From the NCBI RefSeq assembly GCF_024139115.2, contig NW_026943251.1:186001-250000 (forward strand): a DNA stretch of 64,000 nucleotides. Reading direction: 5' to 3'. The notes below the pieces were generated by a model. That model worked only from the letters and a program-made list of their open reading frames with translations. It was not told the origin of the DNA and did not search any database. This stretch comes from Armigeres subalbatus. Taxonomy: Eukaryota; Arthropoda; Insecta; Diptera; Culicidae. Below, piece after piece: positions 35,101-46,670 of the stretch. The position numbers and the translations under genes are program-made. The stretch's first letter is position 1, and each line of letters opens with the position of its first letter.

Positions 35101-36942
35101 CGATTAAAATATGGTTTAATTTCAAAACACAGGAACACAGGAAATTGATTTGGGTACATGGTATGAATTCAAGGAGCAGTTCCTCTATTTCGTTTTGGCT
35201 GTAGCGAAAAATTGGTTGAAATGTTAATCGTGGAGCAATATATTTAACAATAATTCTTTTATCATTGGTTGCAATGAGTTGGATAAATGCTATATGTGCT
35301 CATTCAACATTACGTATATGATGAAGAAACGTTGAACACTTACCCAGTAGAGTTGAATCCAGGGCAGCCATCATAATGCAGCGGTAAACTCTGATACTTA
35401 AGATTCCCTTTGAAGATTTCTAATTGCGCCCCAGCAGCGATCACACACATTGTGATTAGGGAAATTATTGCGCCCCAAAAAGCACCCTATCAATAAATTC
35501 ACAAAATTAAACTATCTAAATTCCTGTTTGTTGGCATTTTCTACCTTTGCATTAATTTTAGGTGAAAACATCCCTAGGAAGAAGATCCCTAGAAGTGTAC
35601 CAGATGTTACTCCGGATACTGAAATCGCTAAACTAAACACGCTGCCCAATTTCTCAACAACGAATACCAGCAGTAGGCAAATTACTCCTATGAAAACGAC
35701 CATACCCTTGATTACGTTACTGGCGGTGGATTCCTTGAATTTGAAATGTGGCTTGACAAAATCATCGTAGATCGTTCCGGAAAGTGTGTTTATGCTGGTG
35801 GACATTGTAGATAGTGCTGCGGAGAAAATTCCCACCACAAACAACCCTGGTAGCCCGGGGATTTTCTGGGCCACATCCAGCACATAATAGGCGAATATTT
35901 GATCGTTTTTCTTTACCAATCCGGAGCTAACAGGATCACAGTCGTGGTATTTGCTAAATATCAATAGACCATTGTAGACGGAGCATAGCTTTACGATAAT
36001 GTGTCCGATACCGAATATCCACACAGCTCTGAAATAAAGAGATGTTAAGTTCGTTGGTTTAACATGTTTATATTCAATAAATAACATTGTACTTCTTGGC
36101 ACTTTGTATATCTGGTACGGTTAGGAACCGTTGAACGCACTCTGGAGTGGCCCCAATATTGGAGATCCACATTGATGTAAGTCCTACTGACACCAGCCAA
36201 AACGATGATCTTAAAGTTGGATCTGGGTCCATACTAAAATATAAAACTGTTAATCAATTTGGTTTAGAATGCAGACTCGTTTGTACCTACTTGAACCAAA
36301 TCAACCGACCACCTGCATCGGCAAGTTTAAAAATGTTAATAAATCCACCTAGCTGCAGCGTTCCGAGTATCACCACAACGAAAAGTGCTAAAAGCATAGC
36401 TCCAAACTGCAGTGTGTCTGTCCATATCACAGCGCTAAAAGTAGAAAATGAACATCGCTTAATTAAACTGACACCGTTTTCAAAAGTCGAATCCGCCCAA
36501 ACCGTATTCCGCCGAAAGTGGTGTAGAAAATGCAAATACAGCATATGACTGGCGTGATAACGTGCAAATTGATTCCAGTAACTGCAAAAGAAAGGCTACA
36601 TTAATATCTGCACAATGGATTACATTGGATAGTATTTTATTCGCAGCTAACCGGTGCCGCTTACCTTGACTAAATGCTATCGCTGGAGTGTATATAATCA
36701 CCGGAGTGTTGAGCAGGCAGTACAGCACGAACAAAAAGCTAGCCAACGACCGGACCCGTTTGCTGAATCGATGCTCCAGGTAAGCGTAGCAAGACGATTC
36801 CTGCAGTTCATAGAACACCGGCAGAATAACGTATACCATAAAGATGGTAACGATGAGGCCAGAAATGGAGCAGGCCCAGTACTGGATGCCGTATCGGTAC
36901 ATCTCGGCTGGGACGCCCAGCATCGTAACAGCGGATACATGA
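29119..36942 (-). CDS. SLC5-family sodium-coupled monocarboxylate-type transporter (N-terminal exon not found)
   Basis: Seven minus-strand exons join in frame: 36942-36665, 36581-36503, 36434-36291, 36233-36093, 36028-35545, 35486-35344 and 29413-29119, about 521 residues. Family landmarks in order are AVTMLGVPAEMYRYGIQYW, YLEHRFSKRVRSLASF, TPVIIYTPAIAFSQ, AVIWTDTLQFGAML, SFWLVSVGLTSMWISNIG, VQRFLTVPDIQSAKKAVW, GLFVVGIFSAALSTMSTSIN (the conserved sodium-site helix), GVTSGTLLGIFFLGMF, and a last membrane helix YYSLLGTIIAIVAGAAISYF followed by a cytoplasmic tail. SLC5 proteins couple sodium entry to uptake of monocarboxylates or similar small solutes; the exact substrate cannot be read here. 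About the first 60-70 residues are missing from 36943 upward. The last intron (29414-35343) is 5.9 kb and full of repeats. No stop or frameshift is seen. Confidence 0.9.
29414..30869. other. Intron sequence of the SLC5 gene, no gene seen
   Basis: AT-rich. A GC-richer block near 30390-30520 ('gaccacacagcggtcgaaat', 'gcaaagataacgaaacgtag') looks like part of a dispersed repeat. No coding motif is seen. Confidence 0.4.
30870..31270 (-). repeat. Reverse copy of the 160-bp tandem-repeat element with (CA)n
   Basis: Read in reverse complement, the region ends with the array unit ('ccgattgcattcgacgcaga', 'tcctgtcccattg', 'ggactatggactc', 'ttatggtcaaaatac'). A microsatellite of ACACACAT units lies at 31110-31152, preceded by a block ending 'gcctatctcgtatacaaag', close to the end of the array at 19310-20130. 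So one transposon-like unit with an internal tandem segment is present in both orientations. Confidence 0.75.
31271..32600. other. Intron sequence; possible pseudo-exon fragments
   Basis: No confident gene. The frame 31760-31890 (+) reads NDTTMYLYAPTGNAQRAV, faintly like the KH region of a polynucleotide phosphorylase, and 32216-32310 (+) reads DFFNGTLAYYFRHHTKKVI. Neither extends nor has convincing splice context. They may be fragments of a processed pseudogene or TE. Confidence 0.3.
32613..32905 (-). mobile_element. tRNA-derived SINE, full length
   Basis: Minus orientation: (TTC)n tail at 32612, 'attggcattacatccccaca', the shared body, inverted B box 'ggaatcgaaccc' and head to 'ggctaaggaggacccc'. 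The 7-bp repeat AAATCTT flanks it (about 32608 and 32910). It sits in the tail of the short LINE remnant 32906-32974. Confidence 0.88.
32906..32974 (-). mobile_element. Severely 5'-truncated LINE 3' end with (TAA)n tail
   Basis: In reverse complement it reads 'gaggtgagccagcctaggg', 'ctgaaagcctc', 'aataaagac' and then an (AAT)n tail, which I recognise as a common mosquito LINE 3' terminus. It is flanked by an exact 12-bp target duplication AGTTCTAAATCT (32601-32612 and 32975-32986), with the SINE inserted between the tail and the distal copy. Confidence 0.85.
33056..33345 (-). mobile_element. tRNA-derived SINE, diverged copy
   Basis: Minus orientation: 'cttcttcttcttcgtagtgg', 'gttcattaagcacttccac', 'atcatgagactaacacgatg' and inverted B box 'gggaatcgagccc', then 'cgcatcttaccgcatcttac', an internal 10-bp duplication in the head. 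It is more diverged than the copy 150 bp away, so probably older. Confidence 0.85.
33346..34110. other. Intron sequence with Tc1-like terminal motif
   Basis: 'caaaattgagcgtacagc' occurs twice in direct orientation (about 33788 and 33985). The first copy, 'tacagtcactctcaaaattg', looks like a Tc1/mariner terminus. No transposase and no opposite end were found nearby. The rest is AT-rich. Confidence 0.5.
34111..35129. mobile_element. Foldback element with two 240-bp arms
   Basis: The arms 34111-34350 and 34890-35129 are close reverse complements along their whole length. Paired examples are 'tgttttgaaattaaaccatg' with 'atggtttaatttcaaaaca', 'gtatcttatatatgatagat' with its mirror, and 'ttcagtcggtaaatgatgaa' with its mirror. 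The loop is about 540 bp of AT-rich non-coding DNA. It lies in the last intron of the SLC5 gene. A target duplication was not found. Confidence 0.85.
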
Positions 36943-38971
36943 CTGGAATTAGTAAAAAAAAGTGTTATTATTCAAGTGAGAAATGGTTTATTGAACAACG
37001 TCAATCGAAAGACATTTTAGATCCTTAAAAATTTTAAGAAGCATTCGAAAGAATATCGTAATTATTGTGGGTGGTTTTTATATGCTAGTACAATGGATAC
37101 ACTATGCCTTGGGAGTTGAGAAAGTTTCCAAACCGGAAATATCCTAGACCGGAACGAGAATTGAACTCGCCATCTCCGGATTGACAATCCTACGGGCGAC
37201 GAAATTACTGATGAAGCTTATGAAGTTCATAATTTATAAAGGAGCTTTTGGATGAATTGTGTTGTGTGTTTAAATGTGTTGTGTCCCGTCAAAAAATTTT
37301 ATTCGCTCAACCGGGTCTTTTTTTAAGGTCAACTTTCCCATAAAACCCATATTTTTTGAAGCCCCTATTTTTTTTAAATTTCAAACAAAAAATCGAAAAA
37401 GGTCCGGTTTTCAAGATCCAACTAACAAAGCAACGGAAGTAAGCTTCTTCGGAAGGAAAGATTTGGAAAGGTCTCCACCCAACGCATCGGGTGCTAGAGA
37501 GATGGAGCTGAAGGACATTAGTGACAAAGCAATCGTCGAGGAGAGCGCTAACAGTGCACCAATTGTTGGCATACAGCAGCACAATACGGTGGAGATAGGG
37601 TCAATAAGCGACGTCCTGCTGAGCTTGATCGTCGTCATGGTGCAACTCGGTGACAATATTGACTTCACCAATGGAAACCGCTGGATGAGGTCACGACAGC
37701 GGAATAGATCACATCGGCCATCAAAGACCAATGTGGGGTGGAGCTGTGGTCGCACAAGCGCACTATGGGGAAAGGGGTGGCCATTAATCGAAAAATTTAC
37801 TATCTCCAATTTGTCTAACTTATATATCATATGAAAGTATATACCCTAGATAAGAGAATCGGGAAATATTGAAGCGCTGTGTTTATTCAGTCAAAAGATA
37901 TGGGCTGGCGAAGTAAAAAAAGCTGATGAAACTAAAAAATTATTCCTTACTTTGATTTGTATGTTATGAAGTCAATTTTTATCCAAATATAATGTTTTAT
38001 ATACCATTAGTTTTATATACCATACCTTAAAACCTCAGCTTTTCGATAGTTTGGTTTGTTTTGCACGCAAATATTAACATCAAATAGTTGTAGAAGAAAA
38101 CTTTGATTGTCATAATTTTTCGCTATAAAATGGTCCCGCAAACCTAATGTCCCCAAATGTCCACTCATCTGTAAATGGGGGATTGAAATATAACCCTAGT
38201 ACCACCTTTTAGTGAGTGATTTGCTTGCGCATATTTGCGCTTTTACGAGAACGCTGCAATCAGAGTTTACTTGAAAATTGTGGTATTTATTCTCTATACC
38301 TCGTAATGATTAAAAAATGAACAACATTATCACTAGAAATATGATTGTTTGCTATTTTATGCATGCTGTATTGGAAACAAACAAAAAAAATTGCCAAAAA
38401 AAAAATTAAAAAAAAAATTTCTCATGGGTGTCATTTTTTGAAGGGTTAACGATGGCCCTTAAAGGGTTGAAAAAGGTTCATAAATATTCCTTCACATAAT
38501 ATATGTTGCATAGTATCAATTTTCATTGAAAAAATATTTTTGGCCGCCCACTTGTATGAGAATTCCTCATAGTGAAGCGTCCACCCACCTGCGAAGAGGA
38601 CCGCAGAGTACGCAGATTACATCGATGAAGCTACCGGCCACCGACGACAACAAGGTGATCAAACGATCGGATAGAAGTAACCTAGGAGGTTCGGCATAGA
38701 TGGATAGGTATAAAGCGTATGAGACAACCTTTTTGATTCCGGACCGTAACTACCATACTCGATTCAAACGGAACCCGGCCTCAAACCCCAGGCCGCTGGT
38801 CATGAGGCAACGGCAGCCTCCGGGGTGGGTGCGGAAGACATTTTTTGGTTCCGGGTCTCAGGCGTGGGACGAGGAAGAGTTTTCGGATTCCGGGATCCTA
38901 ACACAAAAGCGCTACTCAGGTTTAAACGATTTATTTCCTTATAGGTGATGGTGACAGAGAAAACGGATGGT
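36943..38971. other. Repeat-rich stretch upstream of the visible SLC5 exons
   Basis: 37075-37200 resembles a second tRNA-derived SINE type in minus orientation ('cctagaccggaacgagaatt' and 'gaactcgccatctcc' as box B). 37274-37834 has long open frames on both strands with no recognisable domain. About 38580-38950 is GC-rich and may be a retroelement fragment. I searched here for the missing N-terminal SLC5 exon and did not find it. Confidence 0.5.
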
Positions 38972-39218
38972 ACACCGGTTGTCAGATTTTCTAACAATTA
39001 TGTTTAAGAATCTACCTACACCTGTATAAGAACTGGGCATATACGAAATTGCTAGATTCTTATACAAGTATTGTATAAGAATCTAACAATTTTGTAAGCT
39101 TTTCTTACAATATTTGTTTGATAGCTTACATTTTTTGTATAAGAATCTAACAATTTCGCATATGAATAGTTCTTATACAGGTTTTGGTAGATCCTTGTAC
39201 AGGATTGTTAGTGTGATG

Positions 39219-39764
39219 CAAGGATAGGATGTGACAATTGAATTACTGCCTTGTTGTTTCCTAAGTCGATTGCTTCGACGAGGTGGCGTCCAGTGCTTCC
39301 GATTATTTTTTATGCAAAATCAGCCGAATAATATATGTATAAAATTTATGTTTTCTCGTTCATTTCTTCCATAATTCGTAATGAAAGATGTTACGTACTA
39401 TCAGCAAAAAGATTTTACATGGAATTAGATGAGTTTTTCAGTGAAATGGGTAAAAAGTTGGTTAATAATGCTTCAAATCGAGTGTTTCAAATTAGCATAA
39501 CCCTTGAGAATCATGCATACATAATTTAAGTCTAGCATGAATTCATTTTGCCCAAAAAATCGAAAAAACAAACTTTTGAATTTTGTAATAAATTTCAATT
39601 CAATTACTCAGCAAAACGGCCAAGGTAACAACAAGCTGCCCTTTTGAAAATGTGATACCGCCGATCGAAGTAATCGATTGTCATTTTCACCCAATCAGCA
39701 ACCGGTACGATTTTGACAGAAAATCGATACGATTTTTAATGACTGATGGCACATCCTATCCTAG
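39219..39764. mobile_element. 546-bp hAT-like MITE in the Mag 5' LTR
   Basis: The ends are CAAGGATAGGATGTG and, in reverse complement, CTAGGATAGGATGTG. The 8-bp repeat GTGTGATG lies at 39211-39218 and 39765-39772. It corresponds to the last base of the Mag target site plus the first seven bases of its LTR, so the MITE arrived after the retrotransposon. The interior is non-coding. Confidence 0.88.
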
Positions 39765-40190
39765 GTGTGATGTCGCGTGTTCCACAACCGTGGTTACCGT
39801 AGTAGGTCAAGAACTACTGTTGTATAGCAACTTCATAGTTACATTAATTCAAGCATAATTTTTCATAACGACGTATGTAACAAATATGAGGATTCGAGAA
39901 ATCCTCTGCAGAAAGTTGGCAAAACTTTTTCTAAAACTGTTTTAAAACTAAATCTTTTTTCAATACTTTTTTACGCTGGCATGCATAATTACAAGACACG
40001 TAATAAGTGTGGTTCGCAGTAAAGCTCAGTTCATTCAAATTCATTGTGAAAAACGATAAAATTATACATACACCGGTATGCTACACGTACGTCGGTGTAC
40101 ATTGGTCGGTTTTCCATAGTGCACGATTGACGCAACTGCAGTTTTGTTTTGTTTTGATTTTTTTGTTACATAGGTCGCTCTTAGTTCCCA

Positions 40191-42362
40191 TGTAGCGAAA
40201 GTGGAAATGTCCCGAGCGGAATATTACGACGCTTCTACCACGATATATGAAGCGTTCTAATCCGACGGCGCGGCACTGGTTTTTCGGGGTTTTAGTTCAA
40301 ACACTCAATTACGATTGGAATAGGACCTTTTTATTTATGTAACACAATTTAGTTCTTACAATTATACTTTTCTTCTACTTTGTAACACTGTTTCTTATAA
40401 TTACACTTTTTCCCTAGAAATTAAACTCAAATATTATCCATTTCAACGGATTTCGCACTATTTTCCGTATGAAGTTTTTCACAAGTTTCTAACACTTTTT
40501 TTTTTCGATACTTATCAAGAGACTCTAACACCGATTCTCGATTTTACCGCGACGGACATTTAACTGTTCACTTATGTTTTTTCAAAATGTTAATTAATTT
40601 AAACTTAGATCTCGATTCGTGCACTAGTCACGAGTGTCGAGGTGTCTAAGGGACAACCCTGATTCAATTGGAGTGTTCGGTAGGCCGGCTAGGGAAACCT
40701 AGAAAGCGCCGAATTCCAATAAAGGTGCTGCTGAATATTTGGGACTGACCCCGACTCAATTGGAGTATTCGGTAGGCCGGCTAGGGAAACCTAGAAAGCG
40801 CCGAATTCCAATAAAGGTGCTGCTGAATATTTGGGACTGACCAATTCACTTACATTTCAGGACTGACCCCGAGCTTGGAAAAGCGCACGGTATTTATAGT
40901 CAATCCGAGTTCTGAATTTCATAATGATTTCATGAATTGCATCAGACTGGACTTTGGACCCCACGAAAGGTCCAAGAGTCCTTAAATAACGTAACCATTT
41001 TCCTCATCCCACATTTATCTGTTCAGACTATGTGGTTTTAATTTCAACTTCGTAAATATCCTCAATTTTGAGGTTCCATTCATTACTCAACTTTGCATTC
41101 TTCATGGATGCTCCCTAAAGTTCTTTTGCCCGAAATGCTTCATCAGCTTATTTGAAAAATCCATAAATTCCGAAACAACTTCCCTTTTATTCCAAATTTT
41201 TACAATAGTTATTTAATTTCTTGTCATAGATTAGCTAATTCAGCCTTAATATTGGACTTCCATACTTTACGAAACTTTGCCCCCTTTTTTGGATGTTCCC
41301 TTTGCAATTCTCTTGGAAAAATTCTGTTCTCTTTCCACTCTCTAAAACTCTCTTATTTCGAGCACACATTCAAGTGGCTACTTCAATTTACTAATGTATT
41401 AATTCATATAATTTTTTGTATAAAATGAGTATCTCTAAGTCCTACCCCTTTCTTTACACCTAAACTTGAACATTGCTGTCTCACAGAGTAATGTTCAACA
41501 AGTCCCAAATGTTTCATAATGCATGATACTACTAAACCAACGGAGTTGTGAAAATCTTCACTTAAAAATCAGTATTCGAACCCAGCATGGGTTCTTTGTA
41601 AAACAGCGCACCATACCGCTGAGCTATTAACAGTTACTGCTTGTATTACTCTTTGATTTTAAGTATACTCTTAAAATCAATCAATCAATATTTTTCTCTT
41701 TCTTTCAACTGGGCTTTGAATTAAATTTCTTTCCCAAAAGAATCATTACCCCTTCTGGTCGGCTCTTCCTTTTCCGAACCACTCAGACCCCAATATCAAT
41801 ATTTTCTTTCAAGTTTATATTGGTAAGAACAAAATCATGTTCTCTCTGTTTTTCATACTGGGCAACAAACCCCTTTATATCAATACACCTGTATACGTGT
41901 ATGTAGATTCAATGAAGACTCTTATTGTCTCTATCATTTTGGCTAAGTTATTATTCAGCGCTCCTCACCCAAACAAATTCTTTCCTTAGTGTCCTATACA
42001 TATGCGCCAATGCATCATCATCAATGACGATCGCGTCTATGTACCGCTATATCGTACACTGTCCAATATGTGAGCACGTTTGAACATGTCAATCCACTGC
42101 GCTCCAGTTAAGTAAATCTGACTGTTGTTTTCGACGGTTTCGCCAAACCGTGATAAGGGTATGCGATATTTCACATAACTTTTAAATTGAGGAAAAGTAA
42201 ATTAACCCAACAATTCCTACATACAACATTTTTAATTTATGTTGATTGCTTAAATTACTTTGCGTTGAGTAATTGAATATATTCGGCCTTGTTTTTACAA
42301 TATCTCACTGCCATCAGTATTTAAAATTGTTTTAGGAAGGTGTCGGCACATAAGGCTGTGCA
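40191..42362 (-). repeat. 3' LTR (2172 bp) with internal 92-bp tandem duplication
   Basis: Aligned with 53131-55208, it is nearly identical apart from scattered substitutions and a 92-bp tandem duplication (40661-40752 and 40753-40844, 'gattcaattggag' to 'gggactgacccc'), present once in the other LTR near 53598. Confidence 0.92.
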
Positions 42363-45300
42363 TATCCTTCCATCCCATCGAGTTGAGCATATATAGTAAA
42401 CTATGCTCAATTGTTTGCGCCGGAAAATCCGAGTAAATATATCGGTCAAACGGTCAAAAGTAACATGAATTATACTGTCAATAGTGAATTTATGCCACAT
42501 TGACCCTTAATAACGTACTTGTCGTTCCATTACGTTGGGAAAGGTAATGAACGTTTTCCCTGCGTACAATAATTGCCACTAATAAAATTGAAATATGATG
42601 CTCCGTATGTGAATCGCCGGGCGTTGGTCCCTCACCAGTGGCAATGTTTTTGCCCTCTTGTATGTTATATTATTTCGTATGCACGATCGTTTATTTTAAT
42701 TTGTTTTGGATCAGCTGATCGCAAGTAAATGGGTCAGCTGAGTCTGTCTCAAAGTTTTACGCTTTCTTCTATGTTTGGTTTAAAGATTCCTACGATATAT
42801 CCCGTGATCTGATATGAGGAGTGATGAAGGATCTCAAGGCCGTTCATCTCCTCCCACATTAAACGAGGTGAAGGTTCATTAAGAAAATGATCCTTCGCTT
42901 GTTAGGGTAGGCCAAAATATATATATTTTTCTATTATATAATCATTCAATGGTCCGTTGTTTATCAATCATTAACTATTATCTGTCATATCTGAATTTTA
43001 CTTTCGGTGGAGTTTAGTGTTAGAATCTCTTGATGTTATTCGTTCTGTATATGTTTTTATAAATTCTTTTAATAATAATTTCTTACAAAGTTTACTTTTG
43101 GATCTGTGATATGGTTCAGCTAACATTTTTTTGTTATTCTTCAACGCTTCTCTTGACCAAGATTTAAATACATTGATACGTTTCTGAGTTAATATATATA
43201 AATATGCCACAGTAATTTTCATGTTCCCTATTATTCTTCTAATTTATCCCTTCTATTATATCCCTATAATTCTTCTAATTTAATTCGTACTCTTTGTGTT
43301 ATTTCAAAATTATTTTTCACCCGTATCTTAGTGTTATATCAACTTATTTTATTATTAAAAAAAAACTTTTTTTTTTGTTTGTTTGTTTTCTGACCATACT
43401 GCATCTATTACGTGTTCTTCTAATCTATCAAATCACCCTGTTATATCTTTTTTTTTCTTTCGTCGTGTGACCATTTTATTTCCTCTAATCTTTTAAGTAT
43501 CCTCATATCTGCACATAAACTTTCTCGAGAGTTTCTTACCTGATGATGCCTTCTCGAATCGCCTCGCCTTTACTTGGTGTTGCTCTTGCGTCCTCGTAAT
43601 CATTAGTGTTGTTGATCACTTGGTTGGTTGTAAATCTCGAGTGCAGGGTGTGTTCCTAGTCTGCTGTTTGATTCTTCCGTATCGTCTTGTGCTTTCTGAT
43701 GCCTTACTTGTTTCGCCTCTTAAGCTGCTCCTCTCGTGTGGGTTCCTTTGTACTGCCGTCTAAATTTGTAATCTTTGATGAAATTGTTTTGGCCAAGCCA
43801 TGATGATGTTTTGGTAAATGATGTCTATTGTTTGTTGTGTGCAAAAATTGCTGTTGTACCGGCCACTTGTATAAATCTGACGTGATATCTCCAGCGGAGT
43901 AGAAGTAGCTCTGCTCTAGTTGTATTCCAATGATTTTCTGCATGTAACATTGTAATAGTTTGACGTTATTACAGTGCCTTTTTCAATAGTTTCAAGCTGC
44001 TTCCGTTCAGATAAGTTGCTAGTTAGCAAGTCGTGATGAATTGACGTGTGTCACACTGCTTAAATGTATGGATTCTTAAATGTTGTACCGTTATCATGAT
44101 GTTCGCATTGTTTGTGTTTGATTCGAAGTCTTTGTTGTTGCTTTTTGAATTTCGCTGTGTATTGGCTTCAGCTTGTGGAAATTTTGATTACTTGATAAGT
44201 TGCATTTGTGTTAGACCCGCCTCCGCTGTAGTTTTAGGACCTCTGCTTTGAATTGACTTTTTGGGGCCGTCTGGTTAAATTGATGAACACTGTTGAATTG
44301 TTGATTGTTCTAAAATTTCGTCTTAACGTTGTTTTTATCTTTGTGAGGCGACTTGTATCCGCTCGTTCCGTCATTATTGTGTTACTTTAACTCTTCCAAA
44401 ATCATCTCCAGGGTTGAATTAAAATCTCTTCTTGCACTTTCGGTTGTGTATGATGATGCTCCTGAATATGTCCTTGCTTTCAGCTTTGTATAATGTCTTG
44501 TCATTCACTTATCTCCAATCGCCTTGTTGAATCCGCCTTTTTGTTTTCGTATGATGTACATCCGTCTTCGCCTGTTATTTGTCACTTTAATTCGTATTGT
44601 TGATTTCGTATGATGTATTTAACACTTTCACTTCCTGGTTGAGTTCGCCTTCATTGTTAACCTCCGAATATTTCGTCTTCCGTCTTCTGATCCCCCACAC
44701 TCTCGATCTTCAACCCACCGTATGACCCGTCGTTCCGGTGATACCAATTAACTATGGTATGTATATCGTGAGCCGTTGATGTCTTCCTTCTCTGCCGATG
44801 ACGTCTGTTCGTCTTCAATAGATGCTATCTCGACCGTCTCTCGAGTAAGTTGTGCATATTTAAATTTTCTCAAATTATTGTGAATAGTTCACTATCCTAT
44901 AATTTTTATTAGACTTTGCAAATATAAGGACCTGCTCCTACAGTCTTTGTTACTTTTCACTTACTTTAGTTATTCGATTTGGTATTAATTCCTTGCTACC
45001 TTTTTACATGCTTAAGTTATTATATTTATCACATTTTATTATGAACCTTGTTTACTATTATTATTATTTTTTTTCGATTATTTTGTTTTCCCAGTATTAT
45101 TCCCATTAAATTTATCTTTGTGTTGTAGCAATGAATGTCTTCTGCAGGTTTTTGGGGACGTATAAATTCAATAAAAATTTCTTCCTGCAAAATACTTGTT
45201 GCTACGTCTATCGTGTTATACTTACTTCTTTAGTATTTAGGCGGTTTTGGTTGAGAAATTGCTACAACCTCTCCCCCTCATCGATCATGGTTTTCGGCGT

Positions 45301-46670
45301 GCTTCTGAAATGAAACTTAGATCTCGGGTTTAATTAACTTCTTATATTGTTCAATAGATAATGTGTTAAAAGAATTATTTATATCAGGCTGTCTAGCTTA
45401 AAGCTTTATATAAACTATTTTTTGTTAGTTTATGCATTGAATTTCCTTTGTTTTATTTTTTTCATCGTCCCATATTCCGACCCTAGCTTAATTCTCTTCA
45501 TATTTTAATTCGTTGCCGGTTTCCCATTCTCTTTACCGGTCTTACTATCGTAAAAAATCATTACCTTCCCATTTATTTGTTTTTATTTCGTCAACTTTAA
45601 ACTCCTCTTTTCAATTCAATTTGATATTGATTTCCTGAGTTTTACTTCACTTCTTCTTATTTCCATTTCACACCCAGTCCCCTTCTAGCAATTTCCATGA
45701 TTCCAGTTTTCTTTTAATTGGTTTCAATTATTTTGAAAGTTTTATTTATTTATTTATTTATTATAGTTTTTTTTTTAATGTAGTTCATTCACACAATGAG
45801 TACTATATCCATACATTCTGAGGACGTCTCCTCTTGTCCAATCACACATCTATCCACATTCATAGTATCATTAAATTTAAATATCATATTCGTATGTCTA
45901 CAGTTTGTCCATTTTTATGTTCAGTTGTGGGGCCCCTTTGTTTAGTGTATTATTGTGTAATTGTTCACAGTATACTGTTTTCTTACTCATTAGTTTTTTT
46001 TTTCTGTTGATCACTTCTTGATAATTGTTCATTTCCCCCCATGATACTTTATTTCCGTTCATTATTCTTGGTATATTTTAATTCTTTTTCTCAGCAGTCA
46101 ATGTTTATTGGTAAATTCCCAACTCTGATGATACCTATCGTCCTCGAATAAGAAATAGTTAAAATATTCAAGGTTCTGTTTCTCGACTCTTTTTGTTCAG
46201 CTTTCTTGATTTTCGCTGATCTTATATTACATTGGCATTCCTGTTTCGTTTATTTGTGCTTGATTTTTCTAGCCCATTTCCCAGTTTCAACTACGCGCTT
46301 TCAATTTCCGGTTTTATATTATTTGTTTTAATTCTTATATTTGGATACATTTTCAATTTTGCTGTACCTTTTTGTCTATATTTTATGTATATCATTCCAC
46401 CATCGTTATATTATTATTTGAATATTTTCTCCATAAATATCTCTATATGATATTATTCTATATAAGTGGGTATTTGTAACTATATAAATTCAATACAAAA
46501 TTTAATTCAAATGGAAACTCTCATTAAATCTAAGTCATAATAAAATTATGTACATATTTATCTACAATATATTTATAAAATTGCTAATCATTATACCTTC
46601 GTAGTCTATTATTATGAACCTTTCCAATTTCTTCCCGTTTTTGATAATGGTTGTTTGTTCGCTAGGTAGA
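42363..46670 (-). other. 4.3-kb region between integrase and 3' LTR, no ORF recognised
   Basis: In element orientation this follows the integrase. Only short minus-strand frames occur (42998-43222 and 43704-43943); none shows a signal peptide, a membrane-anchored glycoprotein pattern or any other domain I recognise. AT-rich. It may be a long untranslated region or a decayed third ORF. Confidence 0.6.

Noticed and set aside
37274..37834. Overlapping open frames on both strands (186 and 139 residues)
   Set aside because: No recognisable domain on either strand. I tested the minus frame as the missing SLC5 N-terminus and it lacks the expected transporter pattern.
42363..46670. Envelope-like ORF of an infectious-type element
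   Set aside because: No long frame, signal peptide or transmembrane pattern is visible on the minus strand.
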